A stretch of 64,000 nt of DNA. It comes from Mycobacterium sp. BK086. GTDB taxonomy: Bacteria; Actinomycetota; Actinomycetes; Mycobacteriales; Mycobacteriaceae. Under the pieces are notes generated by a model. The model was not told where the DNA came from. It did no database searches and saw only the letters and a list, made by a program, of their open reading frames with translations. The DNA is taken from assembly GCA_004362315.1 (NCBI GenBank), contig SNWL01000003.1, forward strand, positions 1,054,001 through 1,118,000, in the 5' to 3' direction. Every line of letters starts with the position of its first letter. Position 1 is the stretch's first letter. Below are positions 39,648 to 47,884 of this stretch, in pieces. The position numbers and the translations under genes were made by a program.

Positions 39648-40505
39648 GTGGCATCGCTGGACGACGAGCTGAACGCGGCATTCACCCTCACCGATGTGGG
39701 CGACGGGGTCCTGCGGGCGCCGTACTTCACCGAGCGGCGCGGCGTCGTCTTCGGCGGCCAGATGGTGGGCCAAGCAGTGGTCGCCGCCACCCGGAGCATT
39801 CCCGACAAACGGGTGCGCTCGGTGCAGACGGTCTTCGCTAGGGGCGCGCAGCTCGACCAGCCGGTCGATATTCGGGTCGAGCCGATGCATGTCGGACGCA
39901 ATATCGGCAGTGCGACAGTGACATTCGTTCAGAACGACCGACTGTGCGCACGCTCGCTGGTATTGCTCGATGTCGAGGAGCCGGATCTCGTACGTCACCA
40001 GATCCCGATGCCCGACGTACCGTCGCCGGACCCGGCGAAAGCTGTCGCCCACTGGCTGGCGGCCCCGCACACCATCGTCGTCGGCGACGTCGACATCGCC
40101 GACCCCGCACTCACCGGGCCGCCGACGTTACAGCTGTGGATTCGGTTCCCCGAGGCCCCGATCGGTGATGCGACGGTGGCGCGAGCGCTGCTCGCCCACG
40201 CCAGCGATGGCTGGCTCATCGCGACCGCGATGCGGCCCCATGCCGGCCTGGGTCAGTCGATGGCTCACACCGAGGTGTCGACCGGTGTGCTGACCCAGGA
40301 TGTGACCTTTCACGACGAGTTCGACGCCCGGCAATGGCTGCTGATCGATCACGAGGCTCAGGCCACCGGAGCGGGGCGCACGTACGGCTGCGGGCACGTG
40401 TTCACCGAAGACGGCCGACTGGTCGCGTCGTTCGTCCAGGAGGCGCTGCTGCGCCGGTTTCCCGACGGTCAGGACCCGCGCGGGAAGACGTCGACGATCT
40501 TCTAG
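39648..40505 (+). CDS. Acyl-CoA thioesterase, TesB-like double hotdog
   Basis: 285 aa from a GTG at 39648. First hotdog: FTERRGVVFGGQMVGQAVVAATRSIPDKRVRSVQTVFARGAQLDQPVDIRVEPMHVGRNIGSATVTFVQNDRLCARSLVLL; second hotdog: GLGQSMAHTEVSTGVLTQDVTFHDEFDARQWLLIDHEAQATGAGRTYGCGHVFTEDGRLVASFVQEALLR, the TesB pattern including VFGGQ and the helix-ending HDEFD. It would hydrolyse medium/long acyl-CoA in the cytoplasm. Its TAG overlaps the convergent dioxygenase stop within the palindrome CTAG. Confidence 0.88.
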   Translation: MASLDDELNAAFTLTDVGDGVLRAPYFTERRGVVFGGQMVGQAVVAATRSIPDKRVRSVQTVFARGAQLDQPVDIRVEPMHVGRNIGSATVTFVQNDRLCARSLVLLDVEEPDLVRHQIPMPDVPSPDPAKAVAHWLAAPHTIVVGDVDIADPALTGPPTLQLWIRFPEAPIGDATVARALLAHASDGWLIATAMRPHAGLGQSMAHTEVSTGVLTQDVTFHDEFDARQWLLIDHEAQATGAGRTYGCGHVFTEDGRLVASFVQEALLRRFPDGQDPRGKTSTIF

Positions 40506-41278
40506 GCACCGAGCGTGTAGGACGTCATCGACAGCGATCCGTAGGTGCAGCCGTCGGTGAGCACCTCGACGTCGTCACCGTCGGCGGCCAGTCCGGCGAA
40601 ATACAGCAGGGGCAGAAAGTGATCGGGTGTCGGCACCGCGGCGGCGTAGTCGGCGTCTTCACGCAGCCGGACCGCATCGCCCGGTGCCTCGAACAGCTGC
40701 GCCCTGGCGTGGTCGTCGAAGCGCTGAGCCCAGTCAAAACCCTTGTCCCCCAACGCCGGTTCCATACCTGCCAAATTGTGGACGACGTTGCCACTGCCGA
40801 GGATCAGCACGCCGCGCTCCCGCAGCGTCGCCAGCTTGGCTCCCAACGCGAGGTGATATTCCAGCGGTTCGAACGCGTTGATGGCCAACTGCACCACCGG
40901 CACTGAGGCATCCGGGAAGGCATGCACCAACACCGACCAGGTGCCGTGGTCGATCCCCCAGCTGTCGACGTCGGCGCCCACCCACGTCGGCTCGACGACG
41001 TCGGCGATCTCATCGGCGAGCTCCGGCAGTCCCGGCGCCGGGTACTGCACGTCGAAGAGTTCGGTCGGAAAACCGAAGAAGTCGTGGATGGTTCGCGGCA
41101 GTGCCATCGCGGTGACGGCGGTCGCGTTGATGTACCAGTGCGCGCTGACGACCAGGATCGCCCGCGGCCGCGGCACCGACTGACCGAACGCCCGCCACGC
41201 CGCCGTATACCGATTGAGCTCCAAGGCGTTCATCGGGCTGCCGTGTCCGATGAACGCTGCGGGCATGAGTGCGGCCAT
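40502..41278 (-). CDS. LigB-type extradiol dioxygenase, YgiD/DODA family
   Basis: 258 aa. Metal and catalytic histidines appear in FIGHGSPMNALE, ILVVSAHWY, GIDHGTWSVLVHAFPDASVPVVQLAIN, LILGSGNVVHNL and TPDHFLPLLYFAG, the full LigB/DODA set. The family opens catechol rings such as DOPA; the natural substrate here is unknown. It has 4-bp stop overlap with the convergent thioesterase and is 11 bp from the PhyH gene on the same strand. Confidence 0.9.
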   Translation of the reverse strand: MAALMPAAFIGHGSPMNALELNRYTAAWRAFGQSVPRPRAILVVSAHWYINATAVTAMALPRTIHDFFGFPTELFDVQYPAPGLPELADEIADVVEPTWVGADVDSWGIDHGTWSVLVHAFPDASVPVVQLAINAFEPLEYHLALGAKLATLRERGVLILGSGNVVHNLAGMEPALGDKGFDWAQRFDDHARAQLFEAPGDAVRLREDADYAAAVPTPDHFLPLLYFAGLAADGDDVEVLTDGCTYGSLSMTSYTLGA

Positions 41279-41289
41279 AGGCTCCAGTG

Positions 41290-42174
41290 TTACTCGCTAT
41301 GGGTCAACTGGTCGGCGAACGCCGCACTCGAATTGCCATTGAGCTTGGCCGCATCGAAGCCATAGCCGATCGCATCGCCACGGATTGCGCGCAGCGGGTC
41401 CTCGAAGTCGCGGAAGTAGCCCATTGCCCACGCGCCCTCCTGATAGCCGATCAGTTTCAGCAGGTCGTCGTCGAGTGTGCGCGCGACTTCGGGTGGTACC
41501 GAAAGGAATTGGTTCTCCTCCTGGCGCAACCAACCGAGGCAGTAGTTGACGTTGATGGCACGCCGAACCCGGTCGCTGCGGTTGGCGGCACCGCTGTGCA
41601 CGATCTTGCCGGAGTAGAGCAGCACCGAGCCGCGCGACATCTCGGCCTGCAGGCATTCTTCGTCGGCGTAGTCGGTCGGTTTCTTGTCACCGATCTGGCT
41701 GCCCGGGACGACGCGGGTGGCGCCCATCTCGGCGGTGTAGTCGGTCATCGCCCACAGCGTGTTGCACTGCACGTGGTAGTCGTCGGGGAACGGGTAGAAG
41801 TCGAAGGCGTTCTGGTCGCGGTGCAGTGCCTGGTCGGATTCGCCCGGCTCGATCGAGATGACCTGGGTCAGCATCAGCTGGAAGGCGCTGGCGTGGCCGA
41901 GAAAGTCCTGGCACACGCCGAGGATGGTCGGATCCTGGATCAGCGTGCGGCAGGCCGGCGAACGGGCGACGAGCGCGCCGGTGCGGCGGGTCTTGCGACC
42001 GATCATCGCGTTGTAGCCCATCGGCGTCGCGTCGAGATACGGCGCGAGTTCGTCACTGATGCTGTCCATCAACGCGTCCGGAACCAGGTTGTCGACGATC
42101 ACGTAGCCGTCGCGGCGCAGGTGGTCGGCGAGTTCGGAAGGCGATGTGGTGGCCGGGACGTGGTTCAGCGTCAT
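41290..42174 (-). CDS. Phytanoyl-CoA dioxygenase (PhyH) family Fe(II)/2-oxoglutarate oxygenase
   Basis: 294 aa. The iron triad is visible: HRD in DQALHRDQNAFDFYPFP and the distal His in LLYSGKIVHSGAANRSDRVRRAINVNY, whose Arg would bind 2-oxoglutarate. N-terminus LADHLRRDGYVIVDNLVPDALMDSISDEL is the usual PhyH opening. Substrate unknown (lipid or small molecule hydroxylation). GATACT seven bases before the ATG is a weak -10. Confidence 0.9.
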   Translation of the reverse strand: MTLNHVPATTSPSELADHLRRDGYVIVDNLVPDALMDSISDELAPYLDATPMGYNAMIGRKTRRTGALVARSPACRTLIQDPTILGVCQDFLGHASAFQLMLTQVISIEPGESDQALHRDQNAFDFYPFPDDYHVQCNTLWAMTDYTAEMGATRVVPGSQIGDKKPTDYADEECLQAEMSRGSVLLYSGKIVHSGAANRSDRVRRAINVNYCLGWLRQEENQFLSVPPEVARTLDDDLLKLIGYQEGAWAMGYFRDFEDPLRAIRGDAIGYGFDAAKLNGNSSAAFADQLTHSE

Positions 42175-42239
42175 GGCTTCCAGTATCTCGGAGCACGTGT
42201 GTTGACCAGGTAAAACAGCGTCACACGCCCGTTACGCCG

Positions 42240-42947
42240 CTAGCGCTTGCCGCGCTTGACCGGCTTACGTGCCACCTTCCCCGCCGCGGCACGCGCGGCC
42301 TGCTTGGCCAGCGTCTTCTCCCGTGCGGTCCGTTTGGGTGCCGGCTGGGCGGCCCCGCGCGACGAGCCGGGCTTGCGGCCCCGCACGATTCCGGTGAACT
42401 CCTCGACCAACGCCGACGGCTGCCCCTCCGGGAAGGCGAGCGCCACCGCACACGTCGGCGCGCCGGCGATTGGCCGATAGGTGAGGTCCTTGCGGTGATA
42501 CAGCCGGGCCAAGGACTGCGGAACGATCAGCGCGCCCAATCCCGCGGCGACGAGTTCGATTGCGGCCTCGGTGGTTTCGGGCCGATGCTCGAGCGGGGTG
42601 CCGGGAGCGTCCGCCCAGGCGACGACGTCATCGAGGGGTAGCAGCGTCGGTTCATCGTCGAGGTCGGCGACGGTGGCCTCGTCGGCGGCGCCGAGAAGGT
42701 GGTCGGTGGGTACCACGACGACCGTTGTCTCCTCATAGAGCGGGATGACGGCCAACCCGGAGGTGTCGGCGGGGAGTCGGAGCAACGCCACGTCGACGGT
42801 GCCGGCCCGCACCTCGGTGGCCGCGTCGGCCGCGGCGATAGTACGCAATGTCAGGGGTACGTCGGGATGACGATCGGCCCAGATCCGCGCCCATTTCGCC
42901 GGCGTCGCCCCGGGGACGTATCCGAGGGCGAGCGAGGGCGAGGTCAC
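42240..42947 (-). CDS. LysR-type effector-binding domain without HTH, with basic tail
   Basis: 235 aa from the GTG at 42947. Residues 1-190 are a LysR substrate-binding domain: LALGYVPGATPAKWARIWADRHPDVPLTLRTIAAADAATEVRAGTVDVALLRLPADTSGLAVIPLYEETTVVVVPTDHLL, VAAGLGALIVPQSLARLYHRKDLTYRPI. No N-terminal winged helix exists, and the leaderless promoter just upstream leaves no room for one. Residues 190-235 are Lys/Arg/Ala-rich (KRTAREKTLAKQAARAAAGKVARKPVKRGKR), a likely nucleic-acid-binding tail. It diverges from DUF5997 across 28 bp. Confidence 0.87.
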   Translation of the reverse strand: MTSPSLALGYVPGATPAKWARIWADRHPDVPLTLRTIAAADAATEVRAGTVDVALLRLPADTSGLAVIPLYEETTVVVVPTDHLLGAADEATVADLDDEPTLLPLDDVVAWADAPGTPLEHRPETTEAAIELVAAGLGALIVPQSLARLYHRKDLTYRPIAGAPTCAVALAFPEGQPSALVEEFTGIVRGRKPGSSRGAAQPAPKRTAREKTLAKQAARAAAGKVARKPVKRGKR

Positions 42948-42975
42948 GGCATCAGGCTACCGATAGGCTGAGGCG
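42948..42975. promoter_or_regulatory. Face-to-face divergent leaderless promoters
   Basis: The whole 28-bp gap is two mirrored -10 boxes: minus-strand TAGCCT (42959-42954) six bases from GTG 42947, and plus-strand TAGGCT (42964-42969) six bases from ATG 42976, with four bases between them. The -35 regions must lie inside the opposite gene, so only one promoter can be occupied at a time. Confidence 0.65.
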
Positions 42976-43356
42976 ATGAGCAGGCCTAACGCGCAGTCCA
43001 TGAAGCCCATGACGGCGGCGAAGAAGCTGGACGTGTACCTGCCGGCGACGCCCGAGGAGTTCCAGGCGAACGCGATCACCCGCGACGAGCTGGCCGCGCT
43101 GCAGGCGGATCCGCCGCAGTGGCTGAAGGATCTCCGCAAGAACGGCCCGCACCCGAAGAACCTCGTGGCCGCCAAGCTCGGTGTCTCGATCGCGGGCCTC
43201 GCTCGCGGCGGTGTGGTGGATGCCCTGACCACCGAGCAGATCGACGCGCTGCTCGCCGACAAGCCTGACTGGCTGATCGCCGAGCGCGAGAGCTACCAGG
43301 CGGTGCTAGCCGAGGAGCGTCGGGTCAAAGCTCAGCGGGCCGAGAAAGCTCGTTGA
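42976..43356 (+). CDS. DUF5997-family protein
   Basis: 126 aa. Sequence KPMTAAKKLDVYLPATPEEFQANAITRDELAALQADPPQWLKDLRKNGPHPKNLVAAKLGVSIAGLARGGVVDALTTEQIDALLADKPDWL is the actinobacterial DUF5997 family, commonly found beside the HTH-less LysR-type protein, as here. The helix pair HPKNLVAAKLGVSIAGLARGGV resembles a helix-turn-helix, so it may supply the DNA-binding half missing from its neighbour (inference). Its stop is 1 bp from the convergent VOC gene. Confidence 0.82.
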   Translation: MSRPNAQSMKPMTAAKKLDVYLPATPEEFQANAITRDELAALQADPPQWLKDLRKNGPHPKNLVAAKLGVSIAGLARGGVVDALTTEQIDALLADKPDWLIAERESYQAVLAEERRVKAQRAEKAR

Positions 43357-43357
43357 T

Positions 43358-43372
43358 TCAGTTCTGACTCAA
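43358..43372. repeat. 15-bp direct repeat, copy 1
   Basis: TCAGTTCTGACTCAA, covering the last four codons and the stop of the VOC gene; identical to 43879-43893. Confidence 0.8.
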
Positions 43373-43759
43373 TGAGTCGTCGGCCCAGAAGATCTGCCAG
43401 GAATGGCCATCAAGATCGTTGTAACTGCGCCCGTACATCGACCCGTGGTCTTCGGAATCCCCGTCGGTGCCACCCGCGGCGATGGCGCGATCCACCAAAG
43501 CATCCACGGCATCACGACTCTCGACGCCCAGGCAGACCACGCATTCTTTGACCTTGGCCGCGTCGGCGGTCTCCACCGGGTGCAGCGAGTCGAAGGCCTC
43601 ACGCTGCAGCAGCATCGCGAACTGATTGTCACCCAGCACGAGGGTCACTGCGCTCTCACCGCTGAGCTGTTCGTTGATCGCGTATCCGAGACCGGAGAAG
43701 AACTTTCGCGAGCGGTCGACGTCGGCGACAGGCAGGTTGACGAACAGCATTGCGTGCAT
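43358..43759 (-). CDS. VOC/glyoxalase-fold protein
   Basis: 133 aa from the ATG at 43759 with GGAGGA seven bases upstream; the open frame extends to 43906 but that part is a low-complexity region containing the large palindrome. VOC fold: MHAMLFVNLPVADVDRSRKFFSGLGYAINEQLSGESAVTLVLGDNQFAMLLQREAF and GSMYGRSYNDLDGHSWQIFWAD. Metal ligands are only partly canonical. Related to PhnB/extradiol-like small proteins; function unknown. A 15-bp direct repeat borders the gene, one copy encoding its own C-terminus and stop. Confidence 0.85.
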   Translation of the reverse strand: MHAMLFVNLPVADVDRSRKFFSGLGYAINEQLSGESAVTLVLGDNQFAMLLQREAFDSLHPVETADAAKVKECVVCLGVESRDAVDALVDRAIAAGGTDGDSEDHGSMYGRSYNDLDGHSWQIFWADDSLSQN

Positions 43760-43842
43760 GGGTTCCTCCGTGGCTTGCGCGGGATCCTGTTGGGATGCCA
43801 TCGAAGAAATAGACCCGACAGCTTCGCGAAACTCATCGAAAT

Positions 43843-43886
43843 AGAACTGAGAGCGCAGAATCCGCGGATTCTTCGCTCTCAGTTCT
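43843..43886 (-). terminator. 44-bp near-perfect palindrome between nrdE and the VOC gene
   Basis: Halves 43843-43864 (starting AGAACTGAGAGCG, ending AGAATCCG) and 43865-43886 are reverse complements at 21 of 22 positions with no loop. It lies 26 bp after the nrdE stop and 83 bp before the VOC start, so it can end nrdHIE transcription, although the U run behind it is short. It could also be a protein site or a cruciform. Confidence 0.7.
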
Positions 43887-43893
43887 GACTCAA
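43879..43893. repeat. 15-bp direct repeat, copy 2
   Basis: Second copy of TCAGTTCTGACTCAA, overlapping the right end of the palindrome; the two copies enclose the VOC gene, about 520 bp apart. Confidence 0.8.
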
Positions 43894-43912
43894 CGCATTG
43901 GTACAATGGCCG

Positions 43913-46081
43913 CTACAACATGCAGCTGACGCAACCCTCCACCTCAGTGCCCTCCAGCGCCATCTGGCGGAGACGGATGTAGTACAGCGTCTTGATTCCC
44001 TTGCGCCAGGCGTAGATCTGCGCCTTGTTGACCTCACGGGTATCGGCGGTGTCCTTGAAGAACAGCGTCAGCGAAAGGCCTTGGTCCACATGCTGGGTGG
44101 CCGCCGCGTACGTGTCGATGATCTTCTCGTAGCCGATCTCGTACGCGTCCTGGTAGTACTCCAGGTTGTCGTTCGTCATGTAGGGCGCCGGGTAGTACAC
44201 GCGGCCGATCTTGCCTTCCTTGCGGATCTCGACCTTGGACGCCACCGGGTGAATCGACGACGTGGAGTGGTTGATGTAGGAGATCGATCCGGTCGGCGGG
44301 ACGGCCTGCAGGTTCTGGTTGTAGATCCCGTTGGCCTGCACCGACTCCTTGAGCCGCAGCCAATCCTCTTGCGTGGGAATGCGAATGCCCGCATCGGCGA
44401 ACAGTTCACGCACCCGCTCGGTCGCCGGCTCCCACACCTGCTCGGTGTACTTGTCGAAGAACTCGCCCGACTTGTACTTCGACTTCTCGAAGCCCTTGAA
44501 CGCCGACCCGCGCTCGATGGCGATCTTGTTCGACGCCCGCAGCGCGTGGTAGAGCACCGTGTAGAAGTACATGTTGGTGAAGTCGATGCCCTCTTCGGAC
44601 CCGTAGAAGATCCGTTCGCGCGCAAGGTATCCGTGCAGGTTCATCTGGCCGAGGCCGATGGCGTGCGAGTCGTTGTTGCCCTGCTCGATCGAGGGCACCG
44701 ACCAGATGTGCGTCTGGTCGCTCACCGCGGTCAACCCGCGGATGGCCACCTCGATGGTCTGTGCGAAGTCTGGCGAATCCATCGCCTTGGCGATGTTCAG
44801 CGAGCCGAGGTTGCACGAAATGTCCTTGCCCACCTTGGCATACGACAGATCCTCGTTGAACAGCGAGGGCGTCGACACCTGCAGGATCTCCGAGCACAGG
44901 TTGCTGTGGGTGATCTTGCCCTCGATCGGGTTGGCCCGGTTCACGGTGTCCTCGTACATGATGTACGGGTAGCCCGACTCGAACTGCAGCTCGGCCAGCG
45001 TCTGGAAGAACTCGCGGGCCTTGATCTTGGTCTTGCGGATCCGGCCGTCGTTGACCATCTCGTGGTACTTCTCGGTGACCGAGATGTCCGCGAACGGAAC
45101 GCCGTACACCTTCTCGACGTCGTACGGCGAGAACAGGTACATGTCCTCGTTCTTCTTGGCCAGCTCGAACGTGATGTCCGGAATCACCACGCCCAGCGAG
45201 AGCGTCTTGATGCGGATCTTCTCGTCGGCGTTCTCCCGCTTGGTGTCCAGGAAGCGGTAGATGTCGGGGTGGTGGGCGTGCAGGTAGACCGCACCCGCAC
45301 CCTGCCGCGCGCCGAGCTGGTTGGCGTAGGAGAACGAGTCCTCCAGCAGCTTCATGATCGGGATGACGCCCGAGCTCTGGTTCTCGATGTTCTTGATCGG
45401 GGCGCCGTGCTCGCGAATGTTGGTCAGCAGCAACGCCACTCCGCCACCGCGCTTGGACAGCTGTAGCGCCGAGTTGATCGAGCGGCCGATCGACTCCATG
45501 TTGTCCTCGATGCGCAACAGGAAGCAGGAGACCGGCTCGCCGCGCTGCGCCTTGCCCGAATTGAGGAACGTCGGGGTGGCCGGCTGAAAGCGGCCGTCGA
45601 TGATCTCGTCGACCAGCTTCTCGGCCAGGTCGGTGTCACCGGCGGCCAAGGTCAGCGCCACCATCACCACGCGGTCCTCGAAGCGCTCCAGGTAGCGCTT
45701 CCCGTCGAAGGTCTTCAATGTGTAGGAGGTGTAGTACTTGAACGCGCCGAGGAAGGTCGGGAAGCGGAACTTCTTGGCGTAGGCGCGATCGGTCAGCGTC
45801 TTGACGAAGTTCCGCGAGTACTGGTCGAGAACCTCACGCTCGTAATAGTTCTCGCGAATCAGGTAGTCGAGCTTCTCGTCCTGATTATGGAAGAAGACGG
45901 TGTTCTGGTTCACGTGCTCGAGGAAGTACTGGCGCGCGGCCAGACGATCCATGTCGAACTGGATCTTGCCGTCTGCGTCGTACAGATTCAGCATCGCGTT
46001 GAGCGCGTGGTAGTCGGTCTCCCCCGGCAACGCGTGCCCTGACGTCGTTACAGGCTCAGCAGCTGTGACTGTAGGTGGCAC
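43913..46081 (-). CDS. nrdE: Ribonucleotide reductase class Ib alpha subunit
   Basis: 722 aa from a GTG at 46081, overlapping nrdI by 34 bp; the start fits the mycobacterial N-terminus (MPPTV...[22 protein letters not shown]). There is no ATP-cone, as usual in NrdE. Active-site cysteines lie in [21 protein letters not shown] and [22 protein letters not shown], and the C-terminal redox pair is EGCVSCML, re-reduced by NrdH. It makes dNDPs using the NrdF radical. Third gene of nrdHIE; ortholog of Rv3051c. Confidence 0.98.
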   Translation of the reverse strand: MPPTVTAAEPVTTSGHALPGETDYHALNAMLNLYDADGKIQFDMDRLAARQYFLEHVNQNTVFFHNQDEKLDYLIRENYYEREVLDQYSRNFVKTLTDRAYAKKFRFPTFLGAFKYYTSYTLKTFDGKRYLERFEDRVVMVALTLAAGDTDLAEKLVDEIIDGRFQPATPTFLNSGKAQRGEPVSCFLLRIEDNMESIGRSINSALQLSKRGGGVALLLTNIREHGAPIKNIENQSSGVIPIMKLLEDSFSYANQLGARQGAGAVYLHAHHPDIYRFLDTKRENADEKIRIKTLSLGVVIPDITFELAKKNEDMYLFSPYDVEKVYGVPFADISVTEKYHEMVNDGRIRKTKIKAREFFQTLAELQFESGYPYIMYEDTVNRANPIEGKITHSNLCSEILQVSTPSLFNEDLSYAKVGKDISCNLGSLNIAKAMDSPDFAQTIEVAIRGLTAVSDQTHIWSVPSIEQGNNDSHAIGLGQMNLHGYLARERIFYGSEEGIDFTNMYFYTVLYHALRASNKIAIERGSAFKGFEKSKYKSGEFFDKYTEQVWEPATERVRELFADAGIRIPTQEDWLRLKESVQANGIYNQNLQAVPPTGSISYINHSTSSIHPVASKVEIRKEGKIGRVYYPAPYMTNDNLEYYQDAYEIGYEKIIDTYAAATQHVDQGLSLTLFFKDTADTREVNKAQIYAWRKGIKTLYYIRLRQMALEGTEVEGCVSCML

Positions 46082-46533
46082 GTGTCCTCGTCCTTCCAGA
46101 ATTTCGTCAATTCCGCACGGACGGCTTCCACGTCCTCAGCGGTTCCCATCATTTCGAAGCGGTAGAGCAGCCGCACCTTGCACTTGTGCGAAACCAGTCT
46201 GGCCGCAAAGCAGTACTCGGCACCGAATTGTGTATTGCCGGCCCCGACCACCGCGCGGATGTGGGACCGATTGTTCTGATTGTTCAAAAAAGCGATGACC
46301 TGCTTGGGCACATATCCTTTGGCGTCGAGCCTCGGGCTGTCCCCCCGGCCTCTGCCGTAGGTGGGCAGAAGCAGAACATAAGGCGCGTGAACCTCGATGC
46401 GCTCGTGCAGGGGAATCCGGATGGCCGGCACGCCCAGCTTCTGGACGAAGCGGTGGGTGTTCTCCGAAACGCTGGAGAAGTACACCAACCGCTCCGCGCC
46501 GGCCAGGTTCGGGCTGCCATCCGGATTCATCAC
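46048..46533 (-). CDS. nrdI: Flavodoxin-like NrdI
   Basis: 161 aa from GTG 46533 (ATG 46530 also possible). FMN-binding features [41 protein letters not shown] and [42 protein letters not shown]. NrdI delivers the oxidant that builds the dimanganese-tyrosyl cofactor of NrdF. Overlaps nrdE by 34 bp and lies 25 bp after nrdH. Confidence 0.97.
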   Translation of the reverse strand: MMNPDGSPNLAGAERLVYFSSVSENTHRFVQKLGVPAIRIPLHERIEVHAPYVLLLPTYGRGRGDSPRLDAKGYVPKQVIAFLNNQNNRSHIRAVVGAGNTQFGAEYCFAARLVSHKCKVRLLYRFEMMGTAEDVEAVRAELTKFWKDEDTCHLQSQLLSL

Positions 46534-46558
46534 TTCGCTCCTCGTGGCGCCCGGACTG

Positions 46559-46798
46559 CTATGCGCTCAGTGCGGCACCGGTGAGGGCTTTGATCCGCTC
46601 CGGCCGGAAGCCGGACCAGTGATCACCACCGGCGACCACGACTGGCGCCTGCAGGTAGCCCATCGCCATCACGTAGTCGCGAGCCTCGTCGTCCACGGAG
46701 ATGTCGATGACGTCGTAGGCCAGCCCTTCCTTGTCCAGGGCCTTGTAGGTCATGTTGCACTGCACGCACGCGGGCTTGGTGTAGACGGTGATGGTCAT
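46559..46798 (-). CDS. nrdH: Glutaredoxin-like electron donor NrdH
   Basis: 79 aa: [72 protein letters not shown]. The redox pair is C11-V-Q-C14, and WSGFRP is the NrdH motif for thioredoxin-reductase docking. Supplies electrons to NrdE. A GAGGAG stands 12 nt before the ATG. First gene of nrdHIE, with a leader of about 190 nt. Confidence 0.98.
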   Translation of the reverse strand: MTITVYTKPACVQCNMTYKALDKEGLAYDVIDISVDDEARDYVMAMGYLQAPVVVAGGDHWSGFRPERIKALTGAALSA

Positions 46799-46996
46799 CT
46801 TTGGTATGGCTCCTCAGCGAAACATGGCGATGGACTCAAGACGGTCACGGGACGAGCTGTGCGCAGGCACTCATGAACTTTCAGCGAGCTTTCGGACCGT
46901 GAAATTCCTGGCTGTCGGGGCCGCTTGAACCGACATCTCAGCTTCGGTTCCGGCGATCCGGCGGCCCTGTGACTCTCGGGTCTGTCGGCCTGTCGA
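46799..46996 (-). other. Long 5' leader of nrdHIE
   Basis: About 190 nt between the NrdR-box promoter and the nrdH start. It has no convincing coding frame, riboswitch or terminator; the only clear element is the GAGGAG near its end. With 46997-47252 it makes up a 454-bp gene-free stretch whose other contents are listed separately. Confidence 0.45.
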
Positions 46997-47044
46997 ACAC
47001 TACACCTAGTGTCCGACAGCGAGAAGAGATACAAGATGTTCTGA
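46997..47044 (-). promoter_or_regulatory. Two NrdR-type boxes upstream of nrdHIE
   Basis: Proximal box 46997-47012 is ACACTA-N4-TAGTGT, perfect arms. A degenerate second box at 47029-47044 (ATACAAGATGTTCTGA on the plus strand) keeps 11 of 16 consensus positions. Starts are exactly 32 bp apart, as at nrdF2, and TAGTGT of the proximal box can again be the -10. Confidence 0.7.
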
Positions 47045-47093
47045 ATAACATTTCTGAAATTCCCTGGTCGTAACCGCTCCGGAGCCTCTGCGC

Positions 47094-47122
47094 TCGGCGT
47101 GTCGCATGTCACAACACGCCGA
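47094..47122. repeat. Inverted repeat in the nrdH upstream region
   Basis: Perfect 9-bp arms TCGGCGTGT and ACACGCCGA with an 11-base loop, between the FMN reductase terminator and the NrdR boxes. Role unknown; the arm resembles half of the palindrome at 5122-5143. Confidence 0.55.
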
Positions 47123-47201
47123 CCGGCACCCACTAGCCCTAGATGTACCACCGGGTACCGACATCGCCGGCCGATCAGCCCGGAGAACACCCGTAGATAG
47201 C

Positions 47202-47229
47202 AAAACCGCCGGCGCATCGGCACCGGCGG
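47202..47229 (-). terminator. Intrinsic terminator after the FMN reductase
   Basis: Leftward: a 10-bp GC stem (CCGCCGGTGC / GCGCCGGCGG, one mismatch, loop of four) followed by TTTTG, 23 bp past the stop at 47253. A textbook intrinsic terminator. Confidence 0.8.
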
Positions 47230-47252
47230 CTTTACAAGCTGGGAGGACGCGC

Positions 47253-47795
47253 TCAGCCGACCTCGGCGGCGAGTTTGCCGACCACGTCACGCACCGCCGC
47301 GGCGACTTCGGCGTTCTCCCGCGGATGCTTGCCGTCGAGCGTCTTGGCAGGCACCGCCAGCTTGACCGACTCCACCACCCGAGGACCGGCGACCCCGAAT
47401 GACTTACGCGTCTCGTCTTGGGCCCACACGCCGCCGTACTGGCCGAACGAGGCCCCGATAACGGCCAGCGGCTTGCCTTTGAGGGCGCCGTTGCCAAACG
47501 GTCGCGACAGCCAGTCGATGGCGTTCTTCAAGACACCGGGGATGGTGGCGTTGTACTCGGGCGTGACCACCAGGGCGGCGTCAGCCTCCGCGGCCGCCGC
47601 GCGCAGCGCCACCACCGCGGCGGGCGCGTCCTCGGTGTCGATGTCCTCGTTGTAGAACGGCAGATCGCCGAGCCCCTCATAGATCGTCAGCGTGACGCCG
47701 TCGGGTGCCGCCTCGGCCGCCAACTCGGCGAGCTGGCGATTCACCGACGCCGCGCGCAAGCTGCCTACCAGCGTCAGAACCTTGATATCGGCCAT
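47253..47795 (-). CDS. NADPH-dependent FMN reductase (Rv3054c-like)
   Basis: 180 aa. Flavodoxin-like fold of the ChrR/SsuE group: VLTLVGSLRAASVNRQLAELAAEAAPDG, DAALVVTPEYNATIPGVLKNAIDWLSRPFGNGALKGKPLAVIGASFGQYGG. The SLRxxSxN and TPEYNxxxPGxLKNAIDW motifs bind FMN and form the active site. It probably reduces quinones or other electrophiles. AAGGGA nine bases before the ATG. Divergent from the TetR gene at 47885 across a palindromic operator. Confidence 0.92.
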   Translation of the reverse strand: MADIKVLTLVGSLRAASVNRQLAELAAEAAPDGVTLTIYEGLGDLPFYNEDIDTEDAPAAVVALRAAAAEADAALVVTPEYNATIPGVLKNAIDWLSRPFGNGALKGKPLAVIGASFGQYGGVWAQDETRKSFGVAGPRVVESVKLAVPAKTLDGKHPRENAEVAAAVRDVVGKLAAEVG

Positions 47796-47837
47796 GTCTG
47801 CACATCCCTTTCGTCGCCTGAGATCTTCGCACGCAAC

Positions 47838-47857
47838 AACCGGACTACGGTCCGGTT
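47838..47857. promoter_or_regulatory. TetR operator between the FMN reductase and TetR genes
   Basis: Perfect 8-bp arms AACCGGAC and GTCCGGTT around TACG, 16 bp upstream of the TetR -10 and 42 bp from the reductase start. Placement suits repression of both genes. Confidence 0.6.
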
Positions 47858-47872
47858 TATTTCCGGCTGAGC

Positions 47873-47878
47873 TAAAGT
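47873..47878 (+). promoter_or_regulatory. Candidate leaderless -10 box for the TetR gene
   Basis: TAAAGT, six bases, GTG 47885. Confidence 0.5.
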
Positions 47879-47884
47879 GTGGGA

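Noticed and set aside
43898-45466. 522-codon plus-strand frame opposite nrdE
   Set aside because: Composition of a shadow frame (Val, Leu, Arg, His repeats), and nrdE on the other strand is unmistakable.
46799-47223. Minus-strand frame in the nrdH leader
   Set aside because: Sequence is Arg/Cys/Pro-rich without a family or ribosome-binding site, and it covers the NrdR boxes and terminator.
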